Shown here in pieces: positions 25,333-34,175 of a stretch of DNA of 64,000 nucleotides. The notes below the pieces were generated by a model. The model made no database searches. It saw nothing but the letters and a program-made list of their open reading frames with translations, and was not told the origin of the DNA. The stretch's first letter is position 1; every line of letters begins with the position of its first letter. The DNA is from Amycolatopsis azurea DSM 43854 (GTDB lineage Bacteria > Actinomycetota > Actinomycetes > Mycobacteriales > Pseudonocardiaceae). Made by a program: the position numbers and the translations under genes. The stretch spans positions 1 through 64,000 of the forward strand of contig NZ_MUXN01000010.1 in assembly GCF_001995215.1 (NCBI RefSeq). The letters are read 5' to 3'.

Positions 25333-27453
25333 ATGTGCTCAGCGACAAGACAGCGGCGATGGCGCCACCGGACGCTCGCCGTCGCGACCTCCGCTCTGGC
25401 GACCGGAGCCTTCCTGGTCGCCGCCCAGCCACAGGCGGGCGAAGCCGCGCCGCCCGCCGTTCCCGAAGTGGCCGATCAGGTTCCGCAACTGGTCGAGTCC
25501 GGTGTCACCGACGGCCCTGTGTCGGTGTCCGCTCAGGCCGCCTCACCCCGGTCCGTATGCGCCGCCGGCGCGCAGTGGTTGCGGGTCCGGTTCACCGAAC
25601 TTTCGTTGCGCGGCAACGACTCCGTGACGCTGACCGGCAGCCGCGCCGGCTCGTTCACCCTCACCGCCCAGCACTGGCCGGGCAAGGCCTTCCACACCCG
25701 CGCCTTCGAGGGCGACTGCGTGCGGGTCTCGACGGCGCTGTCCGACCCCGCCAGCCGGTTCGCCATCGACTCCTACCAGGCGGGTGCCCGGCCGCTCGCC
25801 GAGGCGACCACGACCGTCGCGGCGGTCGGCGACGTCTGCGGGTCTTCGTGCAACCAGACCGCCCCGCTGATCAAGAACATGAACCCGCAGGCGCTGATCC
25901 TCGCCGGGGACAACGCCTACGACTCGGGCTCGCTGTCCGAATACAAGAGCAAGTTCGACCCGTACTACGGCCAGTTCCGGTCCATCACCTATCCGACACC
26001 GGGCAATCACGAGTACAACACCTCCGGCGCCTCGGGCTACTTCGACTACTTCGGCAGGCAGGCCGGTGAACGAGGCAAGGGCTACTACAGCTTCGACGTC
26101 GGCGACTGGCATTTCGTGGCGCTCAACTCGAACATCACCCACAGCAGCGGTTCGACGCAGGTGACCTGGCTCAAGAACGACCTCGCGGCGAGCACCAAGC
26201 CGTGCACGGCCGCGTTCTTCCACCACCCTCGTTTCAGCCGCGGCACCCACGGTGACGACACCGGGGTGAACCCGTTCTTCCAGACGCTCTACGACGCGAA
26301 AGCGGACCTGGTCGTCGTCGGCCACGACCACAACTACCAGCGGTTCGCGCCGTCGCGGCCCGATGGGACACGCGACGACGTCAACGGTGTCCGCCAGCTG
26401 CTGATCGGCACCGGCGGCCGCGGTTACTACAACTTCGACCAGTCGTCGGCCGCCGTGCAGGAAAAGGGCAACACCAACACCTTCGGCGTGAGCAGGCTGA
26501 CGCTGACCGCGTCCGACTACCGCAGCGACTTCGTGCCGGTGTCGGGCCGGACCTTCACCGACACGACAAGCGGCAAATGCAAGAAGGGTGTTTCCTCCCC
26601 CGCGTTCTCCATCGGCACCAGCCCCTCGACGGTGTCGATGAAGCCGGGCGGGACGGCATCGGTCTCGGTGACCGTCGGCAGCAGCGGCGGCTTCACGTCG
26701 GCGACCGCCCTGTCGGTGTCGGGCCTGCCCGCGGGGGTGGCCGGCACGCTCTCACCGTCGTCGGTCACCCCACCCGCCAACGGCACCGCGACGGCGACGC
26801 TGACCTTGTCGGCGTCGGCGTCCGCGAACGGATCGGCGACGGCCACGGTCACCGGGACCTCCGGCTCGGTCAGCAGGACGGCGAACGTGGCGGTCAGCGT
26901 CGGCTCGGGCGGCGGTGAGGCGTTCGCCGACGACTTCGAGACCGACAAGGGCTGGCAGGTCAACGCGGCCGCGGCGGACACCGCCACCTCGGGCAGCTGG
27001 GAACGCGGCGATCCCGAGCAGACCACGTCGACCTACAGCAACCAGATCAAGCAGCGCGGCGACACGACCAGCGGCGCGAACTGCCTGGTCACCGGGCGGC
27101 TGGCCGGGTCCGAGTACGGCGCCAACGACCTCGACGGCGGCGTGTCGTCGATGACCTCACCGGCGTTCACCGTGCCCGCGGGCGGGAAGCTGACGTTCTC
27201 CTACACCTTCGCGCACGGCGACAACGCGACCTCCGCCGACTACCTGCGGCTCCGCGTGCTCGACGGCACCACGCCGACGACGGTGTTCGAGAAGCTCGGC
27301 TCCGCGGCCGAGGTCGCGGGTGCCTGGCAGAGCGGCACAGCGGACCTGGCGTCGTTCGCCGGGCGGAGCGTGCGGCTGGTGGTCGAGGCAGCCGACGCGA
27401 GCACCGCGTCGCTGTGGGAGTCCGCGGTCGACGACGTTCGCGTCACCGCGTAG
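25333..27453 (+). CDS. Secreted metallophosphoesterase with Ig-like and C-terminal beta domains
   Basis: The 706-aa protein has a signal peptide (residues 1-39) and an early beta region. The calcineurin-like phosphoesterase core follows at about residues 160-340: [40 protein letters not shown], a full metal-ligand set. A Ser/Thr/Ala-rich Ig-like segment (about 420-525) and a C-terminal jelly-roll-like domain starting [11 protein letters not shown] follow, typical of surface binding. It should cleave phosphomonoesters or diesters outside the cell. The ATG at 25333 follows GAAGAGGAT. The MFS gene starts 16 bp later. Confidence 0.87.
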   Translation: MCSATRQRRWRHRTLAVATSALATGAFLVAAQPQAGEAAPPAVPEVADQVPQLVESGVTDGPVSVSAQAASPRSVCAAGAQWLRVRFTELSLRGNDSVTLTGSRAGSFTLTAQHWPGKAFHTRAFEGDCVRVSTALSDPASRFAIDSYQAGARPLAEATTTVAAVGDVCGSSCNQTAPLIKNMNPQALILAGDNAYDSGSLSEYKSKFDPYYGQFRSITYPTPGNHEYNTSGASGYFDYFGRQAGERGKGYYSFDVGDWHFVALNSNITHSSGSTQVTWLKNDLAASTKPCTAAFFHHPRFSRGTHGDDTGVNPFFQTLYDAKADLVVVGHDHNYQRFAPSRPDGTRDDVNGVRQLLIGTGGRGYYNFDQSSAAVQEKGNTNTFGVSRLTLTASDYRSDFVPVSGRTFTDTTSGKCKKGVSSPAFSIGTSPSTVSMKPGGTASVSVTVGSSGGFTSATALSVSGLPAGVAGTLSPSSVTPPANGTATATLTLSASASANGSATATVTGTSGSVSRTANVAVSVGSGGGEAFADDFETDKGWQVNAAAADTATSGSWERGDPEQTTSTYSNQIKQRGDTTSGANCLVTGRLAGSEYGANDLDGGVSSMTSPAFTVPAGGKLTFSYTFAHGDNATSADYLRLRVLDGTTPTTVFEKLGSAAEVAGAWQSGTADLASFAGRSVRLVVEAADASTASLWESAVDDVRVTA

Positions 27454-27469
27454 CGCGGGAAGGCCGGAC

Positions 27470-28684
27470 ATGTACCTCTCCAGTGTTCGCTCCTCTGACG
27501 CCGCCCGGCCCGCTGGCCGCGCGAAGCACGCCGTACCCGCCACCGTGCTCGGCCTGGGCGTGGTCAGCCTGATCACGGACATGTCCGCCGAAATGGTCAC
27601 GGCCGTCCTCCCGATGTACCTCGTCTACGGGCTCGGCGTCGGCTATCTGCAGCTGGGCGCGATCGACGGGCTCTACACGGGCGCGACGGCGCTGCTGAGA
27701 CTGGCGGGCGGCTGGTTCGCCGACCGCCTCGGCCGCCCGAAGGCCGTGGCCCTGGTGGGCTACGGCCTTTCGGCGGCGACCAAACTCGCCTTCCCCGTCG
27801 CCGGGTCCTCGCTCGGCGCGATCGGCCTGGTGATCGGCGCCGACCGTGCGGGCAAGGGCATCCGCACCGCGCCCCGGGACGCGATGATCACCCTCGCCAC
27901 GCCTGCCGACGGCCTGGGCCGCGCGTTCGGTGTCCATCGCGCGATGGACACCGCCGGCGCGCTGCTCGGGCCGATCATCGCCTTCGGCCTGCTGACCGTC
28001 CTCGTCGGCGACTATCCGGCGGTGTTCGGGGTGAGCTTCTGCCTCGCCGTGATCGCGGTGATCGTGCTGGCGGTGTTCGTCCGCACCCCCGCCGGGACGG
28101 TCGAGCGGTCGCGGGTCCGGCTGCGGGAAGGTCTCGCCCTGCTGCGCCGGCCCGGTCTCCGCGGCACGTGCCTGGCCGCGGCGTCGCTCGGCGTCTGCAC
28201 GGTCGGCGACATGTTCCTGTTCGTGGGCGTGCAGCAGTCCTCCGGGCTGCCGCCGGCAGCGCTTCCCCTGCTACCGCTGGCGACGGCGCTCGCGTTCATG
28301 GCCCTGGCGTCGCCGATCGGACGTCTCGCCGACCGTGCCGGACGGTGGAAGGTGTTCCTCGGCGGCCACGTCGTGCTGCTCGCCGCGTACGTGGTTCTGG
28401 CCGTTTCCGCGAGCGGCTGGCTCGTCGCGGCGGTCGTCCTGACCGCGCACGGCGTGTTCTACGCCTGCACGGACGGCGTCCTGATGGCACACGCCTCGCC
28501 GCTGGTCCCGGAGTCGTTGCGGGCCACCGGGCTGGCTTTCGTCCAAACAGGACAGTCGCTCGCCAGGGCGGCGGGCGCGGTTCTGTTCGGCGCGCTGGCG
28601 GCGGGGACGGCGTTGCGGCCCGCGTTCGCGGTCTTCGCCGTGGTGCTGCTGGTGTCGGTCCTGGCCGGAACGAGGGTGAAATGA
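27470..28684 (+). CDS. MFS transporter
   Basis: The 404-aa protein has about twelve hydrophobic segments and typical MFS loops (WFADRLGRPKAV between helices 2 and 3, DRAGKGIRTAPRDAM, and PIGRLADRAGRWKV in the second half). The family resembles uncharacterised efflux or small-solute carriers; the substrate is unknown. The ATG at 27470 follows GGGAAGG. The stop overlaps the next start (ATGA), so it belongs to the phosphatase-to-response-regulator run. Export of a signal or uptake of a phosphatase product are both possible. Confidence 0.85.
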   Translation: MYLSSVRSSDAARPAGRAKHAVPATVLGLGVVSLITDMSAEMVTAVLPMYLVYGLGVGYLQLGAIDGLYTGATALLRLAGGWFADRLGRPKAVALVGYGLSAATKLAFPVAGSSLGAIGLVIGADRAGKGIRTAPRDAMITLATPADGLGRAFGVHRAMDTAGALLGPIIAFGLLTVLVGDYPAVFGVSFCLAVIAVIVLAVFVRTPAGTVERSRVRLREGLALLRRPGLRGTCLAAASLGVCTVGDMFLFVGVQQSSGLPPAALPLLPLATALAFMALASPIGRLADRAGRWKVFLGGHVVLLAAYVVLAVSASGWLVAAVVLTAHGVFYACTDGVLMAHASPLVPESLRATGLAFVQTGQSLARAAGAVLFGALAAGTALRPAFAVFAVVLLVSVLAGTRVK

Positions 28685-29580
28685 AACGGACGTGGGCGGG
28701 AATCGCCGCCGTGGTGGTCACCGTGGTGGCCGGGGCGGTCTTCGTCGGCCTCCGCTCCGGCGACGCGATCGCGGAACAACAGCTGGACCTGGCCCATGGC
28801 GGGATGCTGTACGTGGACGAGTCGGGCCGGGTCCGGCAGGACGACCGCGTCGGGCCGTCCTGTCAGCGCGTCGACGTCGCGGCGGGGACGCTGGCGTGCC
28901 TGCGCGCGACGGCGATCCCCGACCAGGCCGAGCTGGTCGTCACGAAACCCGGGGCCGAACCGCGGCTGATCTCCGAATGGGGAACGCCGTCGCGGGTCCG
29001 GGTGTCGCCGTCCGGGCGGCTGGTGGGCTGGACGGTGTTCCGAGCCGGTGACTCCTATCTGGGCGGGGTCGGCACGTTCTCCACGACCGCCGGGATCTTC
29101 GATCTGGACACCGGAAACCACTTCGGCTCCCTTGAGGACTTCGCGCTCATCGTGGACGGAAAGCCGTACACGGGACAGGATCTGAACTACTGGGGCGTGA
29201 CCTTCGCCCGGGACGACTTGACGTTCTACGCCACCGCCAGATCGGCGGGCGGCACGTGGCTGGTGCGGGGCGATCTCCGGAGCCGGACGCTGACCGCGCT
29301 GCGGCGCAACGTCGAATGCCCGTCGCTCTCGCCGGACGGTACCCGCGTGGCCTACAAGTTCCGGGACGGCGACCGGTGGCGGCTACACGTACTGTCCCTC
29401 GTGGACGGCCACGACGTCCCGCTCGCCGACCCGGCGCATCTGGACGACCAGCCACAGTGGCTGGACGACCGGACCGTCGCCTACGGCCGGGACAAGGCGA
29501 TCCACGCGGTGCCCGCCGACGGGACCGGCGCGCCCGTCCTGGTCCGCCCGGCCGCCTCATCCCCCGCGGTGGTGCGGTGA
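28681..29580 (+). CDS. Membrane-anchored TolB-like beta-propeller protein
   Basis: The 299-aa protein has a single N-terminal membrane anchor (residues about 6-24) and an extracytoplasmic region with repeated strand patterns ending in aspartate/arginine turns (VRVSPSGRLVGWTV, CPSLSPDGTRVAYKF, DDQPQWLDDRTVAYG), characteristic of WD40/TolB-type propellers. It may sense or bind an extracellular ligand for the kinases encoded downstream. The start overlaps the MFS stop. A 25-bp gap separates it from the sensor kinase gene. Confidence 0.75.
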   Translation: MKRTWAGIAAVVVTVVAGAVFVGLRSGDAIAEQQLDLAHGGMLYVDESGRVRQDDRVGPSCQRVDVAAGTLACLRATAIPDQAELVVTKPGAEPRLISEWGTPSRVRVSPSGRLVGWTVFRAGDSYLGGVGTFSTTAGIFDLDTGNHFGSLEDFALIVDGKPYTGQDLNYWGVTFARDDLTFYATARSAGGTWLVRGDLRSRTLTALRRNVECPSLSPDGTRVAYKFRDGDRWRLHVLSLVDGHDVPLADPAHLDDQPQWLDDRTVAYGRDKAIHAVPADGTGAPVLVRPAASSPAVVR

Positions 29581-29605
29581 CCGTTCGCCTGCTTGACTGC
29601 TGCCC

Positions 29606-30709
29606 GTGCCGTCAGATCGTGAGCCCTCCGTCGAAGCGGAGTTCCTGACGGTCGTCGGCCGGTTCGCCGGCCCGGCACGGGGCGCGGGACTGCTGGTGAT
29701 CAGCGTTTTCGGCGTGCTCGCGACGCCGTCGGGCGCACTCCCGCTCGCCTTCGGACTGCTGGCGCTGGCGCTGGCCACCGCGGTGGCCGAACTCTTGTCC
29801 GGCAAGAGCGGCAGGGGCAGGCCGGTGGCCTTCGCGCTGACGCTGACGCGCGCGGCGGCGATCTGCGGCACCCAGTTCCTGACCGCACCCGAAGCGGGCG
29901 AACTGAACCAGTGGGCACTGAACGTCCTCACCATCACCGCGATCACCCTTCAGTGGGAATGGCCACCGAAGATCACCGTGCCCGCCGTCGCCGTCCTGCT
30001 GGCGATCGAGGTGGTGCCGCTCGGTTTCGAGGACAGCTTCTCGGTGGTTCTGCGGGTGCTGCTCGAAGCCGGTCTCGCGCGGGGCGCGTTCCTCCTGCTG
30101 GCACGCACGACGCGCCGGATCGACACTCTCCGCGAGCGCGGGGCCCGGCTGGCACGTGAGGAATCCCTTGCCGTGGAACGACGACGGCAGGAACGGGAGT
30201 ATCTGGCCGTCCTGCACGACACGGCGGCGGCCACCTTCCTCACGGTGGCCCAGCGCGGGGAAACGACGAACCCGGCCGAGGTCGCCGGATACGCCCGCCG
30301 CGATCTCGCCATCCTCACCGGAGAATCCGGTCCCGGCAGCGTGGTCGACCTCGAGACCTCGTTGCGCGGCGTCCTCGCGCAGAGCCCGGTGAAGGTCGAG
30401 ACGCGGTGGTCGCCGATCGCGCCGATCCCGGCGTCCGCGGCCCTCGCCCTGGTCCGTGCCGTACGTGAGGCGCTGACGAACATCGACAGGCACGCCGGCG
30501 TCGGCGAGGCCCGGCTGACGGTGAAGGACGGCGTCCGGGTGACCGTCCGGGACGAAGGCCGCGGTTTCGACCCGGCGGCGACCCCGGCGCAGCGGCGAGG
30601 CGTCCGCGGTTCGCTCGTCGAGCGCATGGCCGCGGCGGGCGGCCGGGCCGAGGTGACCTCCGCGCCGGGCGCGGGGACCACGGTGGAGCTGGTGTGGCCC
30701 CATGAATGA
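29606..30709 (+). CDS. Sensor histidine kinase (NarL-type partner)
   Basis: The 367-aa protein has about four to five membrane helices. A dimerisation segment with the phospho-acceptor His204 (LAVLHDTAAATFL) is followed by an HATPase domain containing EALTNIDRHAG and VRDEGRGFDP, so the N and G1 boxes are intact. The architecture is that of LiaS/DesK-class kinases. The GTG at 29606 was chosen as the first start after the propeller gene. It overlaps the next gene by 8 bp. The LuxR-type regulator two genes on is its likely partner. Confidence 0.85.
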   Translation: MPSDREPSVEAEFLTVVGRFAGPARGAGLLVISVFGVLATPSGALPLAFGLLALALATAVAELLSGKSGRGRPVAFALTLTRAAAICGTQFLTAPEAGELNQWALNVLTITAITLQWEWPPKITVPAVAVLLAIEVVPLGFEDSFSVVLRVLLEAGLARGAFLLLARTTRRIDTLRERGARLAREESLAVERRRQEREYLAVLHDTAAATFLTVAQRGETTNPAEVAGYARRDLAILTGESGPGSVVDLETSLRGVLAQSPVKVETRWSPIAPIPASAALALVRAVREALTNIDRHAGVGEARLTVKDGVRVTVRDEGRGFDPAATPAQRRGVRGSLVERMAAAGGRAEVTSAPGAGTTVELVWPHE

Positions 30710-31772
30710 GACCGCGGACCGGGTGCTGGGCGGCTGCCGGATCGCGGTCCTGCTCGCGACGGCGGTGGTCCAGGTCGGGCTCAGCCTGGTCCGGCTGGAC
30801 GACACCGCGAGCCGGATCGCGTTCGCCGCGCTCGCCGTCGTGCTCGTCGTCGCGGCGTGGTGGGTGCTGCGCTGGAAGCCGGTCCCGTGGCCGGTCGCGC
30901 TCCCGGGGACGGTGGTCGTCCTCGCCGCGGCGGCGACCGCTGCCTGGGCGATGCCCCCGGATCAGCTGTTCGGCGACGGGGGCTGGGCGTCCGGCCTCGC
31001 GGGCTGGCATCTGCTGGTGCTGCTCCTGGATCGGCCCGTGCTCGCGATGGCCGCGCTCGTCTTCCACATGACGCTCACCTTCCTCCGGCAGATCGGTTCC
31101 GCGCCCACCGATCGCGGCGAGATCGGCAGCGCGGTGATCGTCGGGCTCAGCGTGCTCGCCTTCCAGGCCGCGACGCTGACGCTGATCAGGGTCGTCAACC
31201 GGAGGGCGGGCGAAGCCGCGGAAGCGTCGGCCGAACGGGACCGGCAGGCGCACAGCAAGGCTCTCGCCGAACAACGGGAAGCCGACCAGCGGAGCCGGTT
31301 CGCGGGTCAGCTCGGCGCCACCCTGCCGCTGCTCGCCGGACTGGCCGACCACACCCTGGACCCGCGTGACGACGAGGTCCGGCGACGATGCGCGCTCGCC
31401 GCGACGCAGTTGCGGCGGCTGTTCGCGGAGAACGACGACGTCCCGGATCCGCTGGTGCACGAGGTTTCGGCGTGTGTCGATCTCGCCGAACGGCGGGGCC
31501 TGACGGTGACGCTGGCGGTCAGTGGAGAGGCGGCGCCCGTCCCGACGGACGTCCGCCGCGAGCTGACCGGCCCGCTGATGACCGCGCTGGTCGCCGCCCG
31601 GTCCCAGGCCAGGGTCAGCGTCCTGCGGACCGGCGACGAGATCCGGGTCGCGGCGATCACCGACGGTGAACCCGCGGAACCACCGAACGGATCAGGCGCC
31701 GTCGACGTCGAATGGCACGCACTCGGAGAACGATCCTGGATGGAGGCGAAATGGCGTTCGCGACCGAACTGA
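30702..31772 (+). CDS. Degenerate sensor kinase-like membrane protein
   Basis: The 356-aa protein mirrors the preceding kinase: about five membrane helices, then a coiled linker and a C-terminal part aligned with an ATPase domain. No clear phospho-acceptor His, N box or G box is visible (RRELTGPLMTALVAARSQARVSV occupies the N-box region). It may regulate the true kinase as a heteromeric partner, as other paired kinases do (inference). It overlaps the kinase start region by 8 bp and the response regulator by 22 bp. Confidence 0.7.
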   Translation: MNETADRVLGGCRIAVLLATAVVQVGLSLVRLDDTASRIAFAALAVVLVVAAWWVLRWKPVPWPVALPGTVVVLAAAATAAWAMPPDQLFGDGGWASGLAGWHLLVLLLDRPVLAMAALVFHMTLTFLRQIGSAPTDRGEIGSAVIVGLSVLAFQAATLTLIRVVNRRAGEAAEASAERDRQAHSKALAEQREADQRSRFAGQLGATLPLLAGLADHTLDPRDDEVRRRCALAATQLRRLFAENDDVPDPLVHEVSACVDLAERRGLTVTLAVSGEAAPVPTDVRRELTGPLMTALVAARSQARVSVLRTGDEIRVAAITDGEPAEPPNGSGAVDVEWHALGERSWMEAKWRSRPN

Positions 31773-32407
31773 CCGCGGTGGTCGTCGACGATCATCCGGC
31801 CGTGCGGGCCGGGGTCGTGCACTGGCTGTCCTCGGGCACCCCGCCGGTCACCGTCGTGGCCGAGGGCGAGGACGTGCGGGCCGCCTGGATCGGCGAGGGC
31901 GCGCAGGCCGACGTCGTCATCCTCGACCTGCACCTCAACAGCACCACCCCGGCGATGGGCGACCTGCGACGGCTCACCGAAGCGGGTCGCCGCGTCATCG
32001 TCTACTCGATGCGGGCCGACGACGAGACCGTCCTGCAGTGCCTCGAACTCGGCGCGCTCAGCTATCTCACCAAGGCCGAAGGCGCGGAACACCTCCTCGA
32101 AGCCGTTCGCGCGGCGGCGGCCGACCGGTCGTACACCCCGCCGTCGCTGGCGGGCGCGCTCGCCGGGGACCGCTCGGAGCGGCGTCCCGCCCTCTCCGCG
32201 CGGGAGACCGAGGTGCTCATCGAGTGGTTCCAGTCCGAATCGAAGGACTTCGTCGCGCACCGGCTGGGGATCTCGCCGAACACGGTCAACTCGCACCTCG
32301 AACGGATCCGGGTCAAGTACGCCCAGATCGGCCGCGAGGCGCCCACCAAGGCGGCGCTCGTCGCGCGGGCGATCCAGGACGGGCTGATCGGCGTGAGTGA
32401 TTTGTGA
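31751..32407 (+). CDS. LuxR/NarL-type response regulator
   Basis: The 218-aa regulator has a receiver domain with the phosphorylation site Asp59 in VVILDLHL, preceding acidic pair VVDDHP, Lys in SYLTKAEGAEHL, and a C-terminal LuxR helix-turn-helix (LSARETEVLIEWF, LGISPNTVNSHLERI). The ATG at 31751 follows GGATGGAGGCGA. It ends the six-gene run and probably controls its own operon. Duplicated DNA follows at 32404. Confidence 0.9.
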   Translation: MAFATELTAVVVDDHPAVRAGVVHWLSSGTPPVTVVAEGEDVRAAWIGEGAQADVVILDLHLNSTTPAMGDLRRLTEAGRRVIVYSMRADDETVLQCLELGALSYLTKAEGAEHLLEAVRAAAADRSYTPPSLAGALAGDRSERRPALSARETEVLIEWFQSESKDFVAHRLGISPNTVNSHLERIRVKYAQIGREAPTKAALVARAIQDGLIGVSDL

Positions 32408-32438
32408 TCGTTTGTGGTGCGAACGGGCCACAGCGTCG
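32404..32438 (+). repeat. Upstream copy of the duplicated lipoprotein promoter segment
   Basis: A 35-bp stretch matches 32601-32635 at 32 positions. The similarity continues weakly past 32460. It overlaps the end of the response regulator gene and marks a tandem duplication of the lipoprotein locus. Confidence 0.75.
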
Positions 32439-32475
32439 AACCTTTTCGGCGATTACCTTGCGTACCCTGCGCTCG

Positions 32476-32569
32476 ATGGACGGCGGCGGCAAGGGCACCA
32501 AGGCGTCAAGGCGTGACCTTCAGTGACGGTGCCGGCTACCAGGACAAGCCGGTCATCCGGAGGAAATGA
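32476..32569 (+). pseudogene. Decayed tandem copy of the downstream lipoprotein gene
   Basis: Short sense-strand DNA that keeps the C-terminal coding end of the intact lipoprotein at 32706-33332 (TFSDGAGYQDKPVIRRK versus TFSDGDGYKDKPILWKK, then a stop). An internal fragment for DGGGKGT lies before it, out of frame. Most of the gene, including the lipobox, is deleted. The preceding 35-bp promoter segment is also duplicated. It is a remnant, not a gene. Confidence 0.75.
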
Positions 32570-32600
32570 CCCCGGCTGGGCTGATCAGCGCAACCGATTC

Positions 32601-32635
32601 GTGATCGTCTGTGGTGCGAACGGCCCACACCGTCG
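32601..32635 (+). repeat. Downstream copy of the duplicated promoter segment
   Basis: This is the second copy of the 35-bp segment at 32404-32438 (32 of 35 identical), upstream of the intact lipoprotein gene. The function is probably promoter or leader. Confidence 0.7.
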
Positions 32636-32705
32636 TACTCCGTTGTCGACTACGGTGCGTGGCGAGCACGCCGGAGCCGATTCGGCGGGGAGTCCGAGGA
32701 GATCC

Positions 32706-33332
32706 ATGAAGTTCCACCGCATCGCCCTGTCCGCCATCGGCTGCGCCGCCGTGCTGCTGCTTTCCGCGTGCGGCGGCAAGGAGGAGGCGGGCAGCCCGGC
32801 TCCCGCCCCCGCGCCCGCTCCGTCGTCGTCGGCCCCCGCCTCCTCGCCCGCGACCAGCGGCACCGTCCCGGTCTCGAACGCCGACGCCACCGCGCCGGGC
32901 AGCGAACTGAAGGTCGGCGACCGCGCCGTCGTCCCGTTCAAGTACGGCAACGACAAGGCCGGCACCATCGCGATCACCGTCAAGGCGATCGAACTGGGCG
33001 CGAAGGAAGACCTCGCCGCGTACGGCGACAAGGCCAAGGGCATGCTCCCGGTGTACATCCGGATCTCGGTGGAGAATGTCGGCGGCACGGACCTCACCTA
33101 CAGCTCGGTGCGGCTGCGCGCGGTGGGCCCGGACGGCAAGGGCACCGGCGTGATCATCACCGGCGAGACCCCGAAGTGCCAGTCCGAGACCGCGAAGAAG
33201 GACTTCAAGACCGTCGGCGCGACGTTCGAGACCTGTGGGCTCCAGGCCGTCAAGGAAGGCAACGACGTCGGCGGCGCGACCTTCAGCGACGGTGACGGCT
33301 ACAAGGACAAGCCGATCCTCTGGAAGAAGTAG
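32706..33332 (+). CDS. Putative lipoprotein with Ala/Pro/Ser linker
   Basis: The 208-aa protein has a lipobox (LLLSAC before GGKEEA), a low-complexity Pro/Ala/Ser linker (residues about 26-50), and a beta-rich C-terminal domain (IAITVKAIELGA, VYIRISVENVGGTDLTYSSVRLRAV) with a pair of Cys around PKCQSE and ETCGLQ. This resembles DUF4352-type immunoglobulin-like lipoproteins. The ATG follows GAGGAGATCC. It is probably exported and membrane-attached. Function unknown. Confidence 0.82.
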   Translation: MKFHRIALSAIGCAAVLLLSACGGKEEAGSPAPAPAPAPSSSAPASSPATSGTVPVSNADATAPGSELKVGDRAVVPFKYGNDKAGTIAITVKAIELGAKEDLAAYGDKAKGMLPVYIRISVENVGGTDLTYSSVRLRAVGPDGKGTGVIITGETPKCQSETAKKDFKTVGATFETCGLQAVKEGNDVGGATFSDGDGYKDKPILWKK

Positions 33333-33348
33333 TCTCTGCGCGTTTCGA

Positions 33349-33403
33349 GTACGTGAAGGCCCCCTTCCTTGCGCCTGGGTACAGGAAGGGGGCCTTCACG
33401 TAC
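33349..33403. terminator. Perfect 21-bp hairpin terminator after the lipoprotein gene
   Basis: 33349-33369 pairs exactly with 33383-33403 around a 13-nt loop, 16 bp past the lipoprotein stop. It shares the GTGAAGGCC-CCTTCC core with 20729-20783. Little T-richness follows, so termination strength is uncertain. Confidence 0.65.
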
Positions 33404-33595
33404 TTCTCTGGCACGGACCTCACGACCACCCCGCCGGCCTCGGTTCCGGCGCCCTTTGCGCACTTGAGGTGACACTGCGCGGTGCGTGGATTCAGGGACG
33501 ATGAGTGTCCTGACTCCACACAGCGAAAGCTGCGGCACCGTCGATTCTCCCTGGCCACGCTGCGGGGTCCGGTACCCGTGCGTACCGTTGACCGG
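33404..33595. other. Intergenic stretch with a small imperfect hairpin
   Basis: No gene is seen. An imperfect inverted repeat around 33486-33519 could be a regulatory hairpin or a promoter-proximal element of the SRPBCC gene, but nothing else is recognisable. Confidence 0.4.
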
Positions 33596-34027
33596 GTGGT
33601 TCACGTGCATCGGACGATCACAGTCCGCACCCCCGCCCAGACCGTCGTCGACTACTTGAAGGACTTCGCGCACGCGGAGGCGTGGGACCCCGGCACCGTG
33701 TCCTGCACCCGGTCCGACACCGGCCCGATCGTCGTCGGGGCCCAGTGGCACAACGTGTCCGAGTTCCGCGGCAAGAAGACCGAACTCACCTACCGCCTCG
33801 ACCGGCTCGAACCGGGACGGGTCGTGTTCGTCGGCGACAACAAGACCGCCACGTCCACCGACGACCTGACGGTGAGCGAAGAAAACGGCACGACGACCAT
33901 CAGCTACCACGCCACCATCGAGTTCCACGGACTGGCGAAACTCGCGGATCCCTTCTTGAAGCGGCAGTTCGAGAAGATGGGCGACGAGCTGGTCCCGGAG
34001 ATGAAGAAGGCCCTCGAAGCGCTCTAG
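33596..34027 (+). CDS. SRPBCC (polyketide cyclase/START-like) small protein
   Basis: The 143-aa single-domain protein shows the SRPBCC pattern: HRTITVRTPAQTVVDYLKDF, AEAWDPGTVSC, a run of beta strands (KKTELTYRLDRLEPGRVVFVGD), and the long C-terminal helix (KLADPFLKRQFEKMGDELVPEMKKAL). Members bind or transfer small hydrophobic ligands. The start is uncertain: GTG at 33596, or GTG at 33605. No operon partner is evident. Confidence 0.78.
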   Translation: MVHVHRTITVRTPAQTVVDYLKDFAHAEAWDPGTVSCTRSDTGPIVVGAQWHNVSEFRGKKTELTYRLDRLEPGRVVFVGDNKTATSTDDLTVSEENGTTTISYHATIEFHGLAKLADPFLKRQFEKMGDELVPEMKKALEAL

Positions 34028-34040
34028 CTCACGTGATGCG

Positions 34041-34167
34041 GCGTGATCAGAGACGGAACTCGCGTGCTTGAAGCCGCACACTCGAGTTCCGGCTCCAAGC
34101 ACGCGAGTCACGGGCCCAAGCACGCGAGTTCCGGCTCTGAGCACGCGAGTCACGTCTCTGATCACGC
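34041..34167. repeat. Inverted set of 21-bp repeat units between convergent genes
   Basis: Units with the ACTCGCGTG core from the array at 20407 recur here about five to six times, first in one and then the other orientation. The outer 15 bp (34041-34055 and 34153-34167) pair perfectly, so the region can fold into a long hairpin that could serve as a shared terminator for the SRPBCC and DAHP synthase genes. Confidence 0.75.
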
Positions 34168-34175
34168 GAGTGGCG

